Shown piece after piece: positions 35,780 to 44,745 of a stretch of DNA of 62,050 nt; positions within the stretch are counted from its first letter, which is position 1, and every line of letters begins with the position of its first letter. A program made the translations under genes and the position numbers. Source of the stretch: an uncultured Muribaculaceae bacterium (GTDB taxonomy: Bacteria; Bacteroidota; Bacteroidia; Bacteroidales; Muribaculaceae); NCBI GenBank assembly GCA_910587915.1, contig CAJUOB010000014.1, forward strand, positions 1 to 62,050, read 5' to 3'. Below the pieces are notes generated by a model, which saw only the letters and a program-made list of their open reading frames with translations, was not told where the DNA came from and ran no database searches.

Positions 35780-37543
35780 ATGAATAAATTCATTCAGCAT
35801 ACAATAGCGGCATCCATGGCAGTACTGGCCATGGGAGCCACCGGTTGCAGCGACTTTCTCGACAAACAGCCGTCGAACGAGCTGAACGAGGACAAGACCT
35901 ACGCCGACTGGAGAATGTTCGAGGCTTTCCATGTGGATACCTACAACTTCCTTCTCCACGGTGCCAACCGCATAAACGGTTCTTGGCTCGACGCTGCTAC
36001 CGATCTTGCCCAGACTTCGTTCTCGACAGGCGGTACACTCACCACTTTCAATATCGGCAACTATTACGGTTCTGCCGGTTCTGCCGAGCTCACATCTGTT
36101 TGGGAGTCGCGCTATCGCGGCATCCGCAAGTGCAACCGTGTGATCAACGACATGGACCGTGTGCCATTCGACATCACCAAAACCGAAGAGGAAAACAAGG
36201 CTATCCGAGCCATATATATGGCTGAGGCCCGCACTTTCCGTGCATGGTTCTACTGGGAGCTTTTCCTGCGCTACGGACCACTGCCTATCGTCACCGAGGT
36301 GCTCGACCCGACTGAGGATATGATCACTCCTTATACCAAACGTCCGACCTTGAAGGAGTATGTGATGGACTTCGTGCTCAAGGAGCTCAAGGAAGCCGAG
36401 ACCGACCTTCTGGCATATGCCGAGGCTTGGAATGGTAGCCGTATCGGCCGCCTGTCGCAGCCTATGTCGCGCGCTTTGCAGTGCCGCATACTTCTCTACA
36501 TGGCCTCTCCGCGCTATTCCGACGAAAGTGGAGTGACCTGGAAGGAAGCTGCTGATGCCGCAAAAGAATTCATCAATCTCTACAGCGGTAACTTCGGCCT
36601 CTTCAGCGAGGAAAATATCGATCCGTCGGAAAACTACGGCAACGCCGTGCTCCGTACCCAGTACACCGGCAATAACAACGAAGTGATATTCTTCCGCAAT
36701 GACGTGACCATCAACTGGAACGGTATCGTGCAGGATACACCTGTGGGTGAAGGCGGCAATGGTGGTAACTGCCCGTCGCAGAACCTTGTGGACATGTACG
36801 ACATGGCCGACGGCTCGTCGCCTTTCGCCGAGTACGATGTCACCGGTGCTCCTGTGTACAACAACGGTGTACCTGCCGTAAATGCCGCCAGCGGATATTC
36901 CGACGCCGACATGTGGACCGGCCGCGACCCGCGTCTTGCTGCTACCTTGCTGTATCAGGGTCAGCCTTGGGGTACCATGCGAGTTGGATCTACCATCGAC
37001 GTCCGTCCAGGTATGGCCGACAATCCTATAGGCAATGCCAATGCCACTCCTACGGGCTACTATATGCGTAAATACATACCGGCTTCGATTCTTGCATCGA
37101 ACCACGCAGGTACGGCCTACCGTCTGTGGACCATCATCCGCTATGCCGAGATTCTGCTGAACTATGCCGAGGCACTTAACGAAGTGCAGGGTCCCTGCAG
37201 CGAGGTGTATGAAATGCTCGATATGGTACGCCACCGCGCCGGTATCACCGGCAGCACCGCCGACCGCGCCGATCTCCGCACCAAGGAAGCCATGCGTAAC
37301 TTCATCCACAAAGAGCGCACCGTAGAGTTCGCTTTCGAGGAGCACCGCTGGTGGGATGTGCGCCGTTGGAACTGCGCTGTCGAGGCTCTCGCCCGTCCCA
37401 TCTATGGCGTGAACGTGGCTATGGACGGTACCGTGACTCGCAAGGTGTCGCAAAACCGTGTGTTCGAGCCCCATATGTATCTCTATCCTATTCCTGAAGA
37501 GGAAGAATGGAAGACTCAAATCGATAACAATCCCGGCTGGTGA
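35780..37543 (+). CDS. SusD-like surface lipoprotein (first pair)
   Basis: 587 residues. Lipobox MGATGC (Cys23) then SDFLDKQPSNEL, the usual SusD opening. Helical TPR-like features (AIYMAEARTFRAWFYWELFLRYGPLP) and the C-terminal YAEILLNYAEALNEV and ERTVEFAFEEHRWWDVRRW motifs are standard. It caps the partner SusC and binds glycan. Gap to SusC is 15 bases. Confidence 0.97.
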   Translation: MNKFIQHTIAASMAVLAMGATGCSDFLDKQPSNELNEDKTYADWRMFEAFHVDTYNFLLHGANRINGSWLDAATDLAQTSFSTGGTLTTFNIGNYYGSAGSAELTSVWESRYRGIRKCNRVINDMDRVPFDITKTEEENKAIRAIYMAEARTFRAWFYWELFLRYGPLPIVTEVLDPTEDMITPYTKRPTLKEYVMDFVLKELKEAETDLLAYAEAWNGSRIGRLSQPMSRALQCRILLYMASPRYSDESGVTWKEAADAAKEFINLYSGNFGLFSEENIDPSENYGNAVLRTQYTGNNNEVIFFRNDVTINWNGIVQDTPVGEGGNGGNCPSQNLVDMYDMADGSSPFAEYDVTGAPVYNNGVPAVNAASGYSDADMWTGRDPRLAATLLYQGQPWGTMRVGSTIDVRPGMADNPIGNANATPTGYYMRKYIPASILASNHAGTAYRLWTIIRYAEILLNYAEALNEVQGPCSEVYEMLDMVRHRAGITGSTADRADLRTKEAMRNFIHKERTVEFAFEEHRWWDVRRWNCAVEALARPIYGVNVAMDGTVTRKVSQNRVFEPHMYLYPIPEEEEWKTQIDNNPGW

Positions 37544-37572
37544 TTCAGTTCGCCCTTAATCCAAAACCAATT

Positions 37573-40500
37573 ATGAACACAATCATAAAACATTTCTCAG
37601 CATCGGTGCGGCTACTGGCGGCCGTCATGCTGCTCGCATGCTCGTTCTCGCTCCGGGCAGCCGGCGAGCAAGAAATCAAAGGCCGTGTGGTTGATCCCGA
37701 CGGCAAGCCTATCCCCGGCGCAGTTGTCAATGTGGCAGAACAGAGCCGCATCGTTCTCACTGATGCCGACGGTAACTTTACCCTTGTCGGAGCTATGGCC
37801 GATGACGAAGTCAATGCTTCCCGCACAGGTTATATAACCTCTGTTGTTCCTGTGGAGAGTGTCAACGAGTTTCTTGTGATCACTCTCGAGCCAGACAAAG
37901 ATCCCTATGCCCACGACATGGCTCTGGCATTTACCGAGAAGCCTAAGAAGACTGTAATCGAAGGTACTTCCACCGTAAGCGGTAGTGAGCTTCAGCGCTA
38001 TCCTATCACAGTGCTCCAGAATGCCTTCAACTCCACCCTTACCGGTGTGCAGACCTATGAGGCATCGTCGGAACCGGGCTGGGGCGAGACCAAGCTCTAT
38101 ATCCGCGGTCTCCGCACTCTCAATGCTTCGGCCCGTAATCCTATCTTCATTGTGGACAATGTGGAGCGCGACATCTCCTTCCTCGATGCATTCCCGATCG
38201 AATCGGTGACCATCCTCAAGGATGCCGCTGCAACCGCTATCTATGGTATGCGTGGTGCCAACGGCGTGGTGCTTGTGACTACAAAGCGCGGCCAGGCCGG
38301 CAAGACCAATATCGAATTCACCCAGGAAGTGGGCTGGCAGCAGCTCACCAACACGGTGGAGAACCAGAACTCCTACAACATAGCCCTTACCCGTAACCGT
38401 GCACGCTATCTCGACGGCAATCTGCCTCTCTACACCGATGAGCAGATCGAGAAATACCGCCGTGTGAGCAATGGCGAGACCCTCGAGGGTATGGACCGCT
38501 ACCGCTATTTCAATACCAACTGGTTCGACGTCCTCTACCGCGACACCGCTCCTGTGATCAAGACCAACTTCCAGATTTCCGGTGGTAATAACCGAGCACG
38601 CTACTACGTGTCGTTCTCATATCTCCGTCAGGAAGGTATGTGGAGCAGCGAGGGTACCGGACTGAATGATAACTTCAACACCCAGCATACTCTCAACCGC
38701 TGGAACCTGCGAAGCAATCTCGACATAAATGTGAACAAATATCTCCGAGTGGGTCTCGACCTCGGTGGCCGTATCGACAACATTCTACAGCCGACTGCAT
38801 CGGTGTTCAACCTCACCACTTTCGGTGCTGTCGAAGCCGACCCCATGCATCCTATCTACTGCCCCAACGGCGAGCTTTTCTCCGAGCAGGGTACAGGTAC
38901 TGTGAACCCATTGCTGCAGCTCGGTGCTTCCGGACAGGAAAAGAACCGTCGCCGTCAGCTTTATTCGACCCTCACCCTCAATGGCGACCTCAGCCCTATC
39001 ACCAAGGGCCTCGGTGCTGAAATCGTGGTGTCGTTCGATGCTTACGACGGCTATGAATCGACCCAGACCAACAGCCTCAATGCCTACACCTACGACATGA
39101 CCAACATGGGTGTGACCGATCCGTCGCAGTTCACCTACAGCCAGCAGTACTCCTACCAGGAGCTGACCAATCCGTCGGTGAACGAGCGCGACAACTCGTG
39201 GACTCTCAACATGCGCGGTGGTTTCAGCTACAAGCGTACATTCGGAAAACACGATGTGGAAGCACGTGCATTTGTCCGCTCCTATCAGAAACGCAACAAC
39301 AAGGGCCCGCACTCGGCTGTGTGGTACAACCTGTCGTCCGACCGCTATCTGAGCTACAACGGTCTTGCCAACTATATATTCGACGGCCGTTATATTGCCA
39401 GCGCAAGCATATCGCGCATGGGTAACGATAACTTCGCTCCCGGCAACCGCTGGGGTACATTCTGGAGTGTGGGTGCCGGTTGGGTGCTCTCGCAGGAAAG
39501 CTGGCTCCAGGACCACAATGTGAATCTGCTCAAACTCCGTGCCAACTATGGTAAGACCGGTATGAGCGATACCGGCGCAGGCCGTTATCCCTATCAGTCG
39601 ATTTTCCAGGCCGGTGGCGACTACAGCTTCGGTTTCAATGCTACCAACGTACCGGGCTACAGAGAACAGCAGGCCGGCAACATCAACAGCAAGTGGGAAA
39701 TCTCCAAGATGCTCAATGTCGGTGTCGACTGGGGCTTCTTCGACAACCGTCTCTACGGTAACTTCGATGTATGGAAAGAATGGCGCAGCAATATGCTCGT
39801 AGAGCGCTCTACCATCCCGTCGATGCTTGGTATCACCTACGCCCGCGACTCTTATGGTAAAGTTGAGTCGAAAGGTTTCGAACTTACCATCGGCCATCAG
39901 AATAAGATCGGCAATGTGGAGTATACCATCGAGGGCCTGTTGAGCTGGAATGCCAATAAGATCACCGAGATGGACGAAGTTGAGCCGACCGTTGAATGGC
40001 AGCGCAAGACCGGTGGCCGTATCCGCCAGTACGAGAGCGTGCAGAGCCTCTACGAAAGCGAGAACCGCGACGCTGTCGGTGGCTGGAACGCCTATCGCTT
40101 CGTGCAGTGGGCTTCAGATGCCAATCTTATAGCTACTTCGCAGGCCGACGCTATCGCACATCCCGAGAAATACCCCTACAATACCTTCTCCGGTGGCAAC
40201 CAGAAGCTTGGTACGGCAGTGTTCCGCGATGTGAACGGTGACCGCCAGATCGACTCGCGCGACATGGTACCCTACGGTTACACCATCCTTCCCGACTGGA
40301 CCCCGTCGATATCGCTGTCGGCCCGTTACAAGGGTTTCGACCTCCGCGTGGTGGGCACCGCATATCTGCACCGCACCGTGTTCCTGTCGCCTTCGATGAC
40401 ATTCTCCCAGTGGGGCCACAACAATGCTACCCATGCTGTTGTCGACGCCTGGGGTTACTTTACCGACGATCCCCTCGATCCCCGCAATGTCAATGCCAAG

Positions 40501-40806
40501 TACCCCCGAATCAGCTACACATTCAATGCCGAGGATTCGAGCCGCGAGAATGGTTCGTACCAGAACGACAAGTGGCTGGTTAACGGCGACTACTTCTCGC
40601 TCCGCAACATAGAGTTCGGCTACTCCCTGCCCGAAAAGCTCATTGCAAAAGCCTACATGAGCCGTTGCCGCGTGTACTTCAGCGCCTACAACGTGGCTAC
40701 ATGGAGCCATCTGCCAAAAGGCATGGACCCCGAACGTCCTATGGGTTACTGCTGGTGGTATCCCAAGACCCGTATCTTCTCTTTCGGACTTAACCTTTCA
40801 TTCTAA
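37573..40806 (+). CDS. SusC-like transporter (second pair) with atypical plug entry
   Basis: 1077 residues from ATG 37573 (MNTIIKHFSASVRLLAAVML). A GTG-initiated extension at 37540 overlaps SusD by 4 bases and is not used. It has a CarboxypepD_reg-like domain (IKGRVVDPDGKPIPGAVVNV), but the TonB-box/plug stretch is not VVVGYG: in its place is AHDMALAFTEKPKKTVIEG, though the later plug motifs (LYIRGLRTL, FIVDNVERD, ILKDAAATAIYGMRGANG) are intact. It ends in FGLNLSF. Function should still be import, perhaps of a different chain length. Confidence 0.95.
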   Translation: MNTIIKHFSASVRLLAAVMLLACSFSLRAAGEQEIKGRVVDPDGKPIPGAVVNVAEQSRIVLTDADGNFTLVGAMADDEVNASRTGYITSVVPVESVNEFLVITLEPDKDPYAHDMALAFTEKPKKTVIEGTSTVSGSELQRYPITVLQNAFNSTLTGVQTYEASSEPGWGETKLYIRGLRTLNASARNPIFIVDNVERDISFLDAFPIESVTILKDAAATAIYGMRGANGVVLVTTKRGQAGKTNIEFTQEVGWQQLTNTVENQNSYNIALTRNRARYLDGNLPLYTDEQIEKYRRVSNGETLEGMDRYRYFNTNWFDVLYRDTAPVIKTNFQISGGNNRARYYVSFSYLRQEGMWSSEGTGLNDNFNTQHTLNRWNLRSNLDINVNKYLRVGLDLGGRIDNILQPTASVFNLTTFGAVEADPMHPIYCPNGELFSEQGTGTVNPLLQLGASGQEKNRRRQLYSTLTLNGDLSPITKGLGAEIVVSFDAYDGYESTQTNSLNAYTYDMTNMGVTDPSQFTYSQQYSYQELTNPSVNERDNSWTLNMRGGFSYKRTFGKHDVEARAFVRSYQKRNNKGPHSAVWYNLSSDRYLSYNGLANYIFDGRYIASASISRMGNDNFAPGNRWGTFWSVGAGWVLSQESWLQDHNVNLLKLRANYGKTGMSDTGAGRYPYQSIFQAGGDYSFGFNATNVPGYREQQAGNINSKWEISKMLNVGVDWGFFDNRLYGNFDVWKEWRSNMLVERSTIPSMLGITYARDSYGKVESKGFELTIGHQNKIGNVEYTIEGLLSWNANKITEMDEVEPTVEWQRKTGGRIRQYESVQSLYESENRDAVGGWNAYRFVQWASDANLIATSQADAIAHPEKYPYNTFSGGNQKLGTAVFRDVNGDRQIDSRDMVPYGYTILPDWTPSISLSARYKGFDLRVVGTAYLHRTVFLSPSMTFSQWGHNNATHAVVDAWGYFTDDPLDPRNVNAKYPRISYTFNAEDSSRENGSYQNDKWLVNGDYFSLRNIEFGYSLPEKLIAKAYMSRCRVYFSAYNVATWSHLPKGMDPERPMGYCWWYPKTRIFSFGLNLSF

Positions 40807-40821
40807 TACCGACACTGCGAT

Positions 40822-42606
40822 ATGAAACTATATAAATCAGCCATTTTGGCCATAGCCCTGGGAATGGCGGCCGGATTCGCATCGTGCGACGACTATCTCG
40901 ACAAGGAAGTCGACCTCACGCTTCAGGCCGACCGTGTGTTCGGAGACTACGACATGACCCGCGGCTTCCTTGCCAATTGCTACACATATCTGCCCGACGC
41001 ATTCGGGGACTATTCCGACTTCAACAACCGCTTGAATAAGGATTGTATGACCGATAATGCCGTAAGCTACTGGCGCGGCTACACCCAGACTGTGATGGAG
41101 GATTCCTACGACGCGAGCAACCATTGGTATGCGAGCAACTACTGGAATACCCGTACGGCCGGTATCCGTGCGTGCAATCAGTTTATAAAGAATGCCCGAC
41201 CCAGCGTGGTGGGCAATGCCGAGCGAGCCGGCGACGATAACCGTCTTTACGACCGTTTCATTGCCGAGGCACGTGTGCTCCGCGCCATTCTCCATATGGA
41301 GATGGTGCAGTGGTTTGGCGATGTACCCATCATAGGCGATGATGAAGCCGGTGTGCCTATCGTGCTCGAGCCATCGTCGGCACTTCCTTCCCGTACTCCT
41401 GCCGAAGAGGTGCTGCAATGGGTGGCCGATGAATGCGACAAGTACAAGAACGACCTTCCTTTCCGCTACACCAACGAGGAAGAGAACTGGGGCCGCATCA
41501 ATGGTGCTGCTGCATATGCTCTGAAAGCCCGTGCGCTTCTCTATAAAGCTTCGCCGCTTCACAACAAGGCCAACGATGCGTCGCGCTGGGAAGAAGCCGC
41601 CCGTGCCGCAACCGATTTCATCTCGGCCAACAATGCATGCTGGAATCCCTACCGCCTGCATACCGCACCGTCGAACGACCCGAACGAGAATTACTACGAC
41701 TGCTTCATCACCAACCCCGTGCATAACAACGAGTATATACTTTCTCGCTCGGTGTGGAAAGGCCAGACTGTGATAGAGGACTATAACTCTCCGGCCGGTT
41801 TCTCGGGCCGCCGTGTGGCTCAGGGCTACATGAATCCTTCGCAGAATCTTGTGGATGCCTACGAGACCATCAAGGGCCTTCCCATCGACCAGGATCCCGA
41901 CTATAACGAACAGAATCCCTATGTGAACCGCGATCCTCGCTTCGAGCAGACCATACTGCACCATGGCTCCATGTGGGGCATAGGCGACGAAGCGCGCCCT
42001 GTGAATGTGAACAACGATGAAGGTGAGGTCGGTCCCGACTATAGCCGTGGTAACTGCGGCACATGTACCGGATATTTCCTTAAGAAATACACCACCAATA
42101 TTCCTTGGGATGGCACTGTGTCCGGTACCGACAAGGCTTGCCCTATATTCCGCTATGCTGAGATTCTGCTGAATGCCGCCGAGGCCCTCAACGAGGCCGG
42201 CCGCACCGCCGATGCATACCAGTATGTGAATCAGGTACGTGCACGCGTAGGCATGCCTCCATACTCCGGCATGACTAAGGATCAGCTCCGCGAGCGTATA
42301 CAGAACGAACGCCGCATCGAGCTCTGCTTCGAGGATCACCGTTTCTTCGATGTACGTCGCTGGAAACTCTTCGGAGACGCTACCGACTACAACCGCTCGG
42401 CCGAGGCAAATCTGCCGCGCTATCGTCAGCTTGGCACCATCTACGGCGTGTCGATTCGCGAGAATACTCCGGTGAAGTATAACTATGGCGTGAACGAGAA
42501 GTTCCCCTACGTTACCTTCCATGCACCCAAGAACTATTTCGTGCCGGTGCCTCTGACTGAAATCCGCAAGACCGGTTACACCCAGACTCCCGGATGGGAA
42601 ATGTAA
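40822..42606 (+). CDS. SusD-like surface lipoprotein (second pair)
   Basis: 594 residues. Lipobox GFASC (Cys22) then DDYLDKEVD. It carries the SusD motifs FIAEARVLRAILHMEMVQWFG, YAEILLNAAEALNEAG and ERRIELCFEDHRFFDVRRWK. It partners the atypical SusC with a 15-base gap. Confidence 0.97.
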   Translation: MKLYKSAILAIALGMAAGFASCDDYLDKEVDLTLQADRVFGDYDMTRGFLANCYTYLPDAFGDYSDFNNRLNKDCMTDNAVSYWRGYTQTVMEDSYDASNHWYASNYWNTRTAGIRACNQFIKNARPSVVGNAERAGDDNRLYDRFIAEARVLRAILHMEMVQWFGDVPIIGDDEAGVPIVLEPSSALPSRTPAEEVLQWVADECDKYKNDLPFRYTNEEENWGRINGAAAYALKARALLYKASPLHNKANDASRWEEAARAATDFISANNACWNPYRLHTAPSNDPNENYYDCFITNPVHNNEYILSRSVWKGQTVIEDYNSPAGFSGRRVAQGYMNPSQNLVDAYETIKGLPIDQDPDYNEQNPYVNRDPRFEQTILHHGSMWGIGDEARPVNVNNDEGEVGPDYSRGNCGTCTGYFLKKYTTNIPWDGTVSGTDKACPIFRYAEILLNAAEALNEAGRTADAYQYVNQVRARVGMPPYSGMTKDQLRERIQNERRIELCFEDHRFFDVRRWKLFGDATDYNRSAEANLPRYRQLGTIYGVSIRENTPVKYNYGVNEKFPYVTFHAPKNYFVPVPLTEIRKTGYTQTPGWEM

Positions 42607-42705
42607 TTTTCAATTAAACTTTCACTTCGCTCAATTTGAGATTCATGGCTTCAGGGTCGGAAGATCCCGTCCATGAATCCCGAAACCGAGAAAAAAATAT
42701 ACTAA

Positions 42706-44622
42706 ATGAAAGCTAAAATAATATTGATGAGCGCACTGTCCGTGGCAGCCTTTACATTCGGCGGCTGCGACGACGATGACGAAGTGGTGTACAACGGCAC
42801 CGACAAAGTGGCGCTCGATATGCCACAGGCGGTGGAGACAGGCGCAACCTATGTGACTCTCTCGACGCCTTTCCATGTGCAGCGGGATGCCCACTGGACT
42901 CAGGTTGGTTATTGTGTGAGCCAGACGGGCACTCCCACTGTACACGATATCGTGTATAAAGCCGAGACTCCGGAAGGGATGGCATTCGGTGGTGTGGTAT
43001 ATGATGGAGCCGTTACGGCCACCATCCCGTCGCTTGTTCCCGGCACTGAGTACCATGTGCGTGCATATGCTGCCCAATATCAGGGCTCGGTGGTGTATTC
43101 GCCTGAATATGTGTTCACCACTTCCGATGGTACTCTCGACGAACAGCTTGCCAACTACCGCGGCCCGGAGTATGCCGATGACTATTCGTCGATTTCCGGC
43201 TGGGATCAGCGCGATAAGTGGAATCTCGCCAATGTGCACGATCCGTCGGTAGTCAAGGCCGACGACGGATACTACTACATGTACCAGACCGATGCTTCCT
43301 ATGGCAATGCACATGTAGCCGGTGGCCACTTCCATGGCCGTCGTTCCAAAGACCTCATCAACTGGGAATATCTCGGAGGCACCATGAAGGAGCTCCCCGA
43401 GTGGATTATACCTAAACTCAATGAAATACGCGCCGCCCAGGGTCTTCCTGCCGCCGACCCCGATGTCAATGCATTCGGCTATTGGGCTCCAGTAGTCCGT
43501 AAGGCCGGCAACGTCTATCGCATGTATTATTCTATCGTATGCCCGGGCAGCGTGGCCGGCGACGGAACCTGGGGCGAGCGCGCTTTCATCGGCCTGATGG
43601 AAAACACCGACCTGTCGAACAACGATGGATGGGAAGACAAGGGTTTTGTTATTACCAACAGCACCGACAAGGGTAAGGATGACTATGGTGTAGCCAATGA
43701 CTGGGCAAACGCTCTCTATCGATTCAATGCCATCGACCCGTCATATATTATAGCCGACAATGGTGAGCATTGGCTCGTGTATGGCTCGTGGCATTGTGGA
43801 ATAGCTGCCGTGAAAGTCGATCCCACTACTGGCAAACCTGCTTTGACCGGTGAACCCTGGAATGCCGATGATTCATATGGCAAGCTGATCGCTACCCGTA
43901 GCGCCGGCAACCGCTGGCAGGCTTCGGAGGGTCCTGAGATTGTGTACCGCAATGGTTACTACTACCTCTTCCTGGCCTATGATGCACTCGATGTTGCATA
44001 CAATACACGTGTGGTGCGCTCGCAGAGCATTGAAGGTCCCTATATGGGCATCGACGGTACCAATGTGACACTTGGCGGTGATGCTTTCCCTGTTGTGACA
44101 CATCCTTATGCCTTTGCCGGCGATCATGGTTGGGTCGGATTCTCGCATTGTGCGGTATTCGACGATGGTGCCGACAATTGGTTCTATGCCTCGCAGGCCC
44201 GTTTCCCTGCCAACTGGGGCGGAAACGAGTTCAGCAATGCTTTGATGCTCGGCCATGTGCGTTCTATCCGTTGGACAAAGGATGGCTGGCCTCTGGTGAT
44301 GCCCGAACGCTATGGCGCTGTGCCTGCTGTGGCCATAACCGAGGATGATATTGCCGGAACATGGGAGCTCATCGACCTTTCGTATGCATATGGCATACAG
44401 AAAACATCGACTACCATAGTTCTTGGAGCTGACCATAAGGTAATAGACGGCATGTGGAAAGACGCTGCATGGAGCTTTGATGCCGACAACAGCATACTCA
44501 CCATCGACGGTGTGGAACTTTACCTGGCCCGCGAATGCGACTGGGAATCGGCCGATCGTCATGCCACTATAGTGTTCGCCGGAGTATCTGGCCGAGCCAC
44601 CTACTGGGGTAAGAAAATGTGA
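42706..44622 (+). CDS. GH43 endo-arabinanase-type surface lipoprotein
   Basis: 638 residues. The lipobox (FTFGGC, Cys21) is followed at once by DDDDE, an acidic run that fits the surface-export signal of Bacteroides lipoproteins. Residues ~30-140 are an FN3/Ig-like spacer. The five-bladed propeller has Asp179 (VHDPSV), Asp344 (NAIDPS) and Glu408 (SEGPEI). The C-terminal beta domain matches that of the other GH43 (TYWGKK end). It is the likely first cutter of extracellular arabinan. Last gene of the operon; a terminator follows. Confidence 0.93.
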   Translation: MKAKIILMSALSVAAFTFGGCDDDDEVVYNGTDKVALDMPQAVETGATYVTLSTPFHVQRDAHWTQVGYCVSQTGTPTVHDIVYKAETPEGMAFGGVVYDGAVTATIPSLVPGTEYHVRAYAAQYQGSVVYSPEYVFTTSDGTLDEQLANYRGPEYADDYSSISGWDQRDKWNLANVHDPSVVKADDGYYYMYQTDASYGNAHVAGGHFHGRRSKDLINWEYLGGTMKELPEWIIPKLNEIRAAQGLPAADPDVNAFGYWAPVVRKAGNVYRMYYSIVCPGSVAGDGTWGERAFIGLMENTDLSNNDGWEDKGFVITNSTDKGKDDYGVANDWANALYRFNAIDPSYIIADNGEHWLVYGSWHCGIAAVKVDPTTGKPALTGEPWNADDSYGKLIATRSAGNRWQASEGPEIVYRNGYYYLFLAYDALDVAYNTRVVRSQSIEGPYMGIDGTNVTLGGDAFPVVTHPYAFAGDHGWVGFSHCAVFDDGADNWFYASQARFPANWGGNEFSNALMLGHVRSIRWTKDGWPLVMPERYGAVPAVAITEDDIAGTWELIDLSYAYGIQKTSTTIVLGADHKVIDGMWKDAAWSFDADNSILTIDGVELYLARECDWESADRHATIVFAGVSGRATYWGKKM

Positions 44623-44649
44623 CATAAATCTGAACACTTATTTGTGGTT

Positions 44650-44678
44650 GAAGGCGCGCGACGTTTGTCCGCGCCTTC
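44650..44678 (+). terminator. Terminator of the SusCD operon
   Basis: GAAGGCGCG (44650-44658) pairs with CGCGCCTTC (44670-44678), followed by TGTTTGTCT. It abuts the promoter of the next gene. Confidence 0.7.
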
Positions 44679-44680
44679 TG

Positions 44681-44712
44681 TTTGTCTATGTCTACTGTTT
44701 TTGTTACTTTTG
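44681..44712 (+). promoter_or_regulatory. Promoter of the GH2 gene
   Basis: TTTG 44681-44684 and TACTTTTG 44705-44712, 24 bases apart: a full consensus match directly after the terminator. No TCCACC half-site lies near it. Confidence 0.75.
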
Positions 44713-44745
44713 GCTGTAATTTTAGTACTAACATAGACTGGTATC

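Noticed and set aside
35531..37519. A 662-codon open frame antisense to the first SusD
   Set aside because: It is a shadow of SusD codon use, with His/Val-rich low-sense composition.
40837..42522. A 561-codon open frame antisense to the second SusD
   Set aside because: Same reason as for the first SusD.
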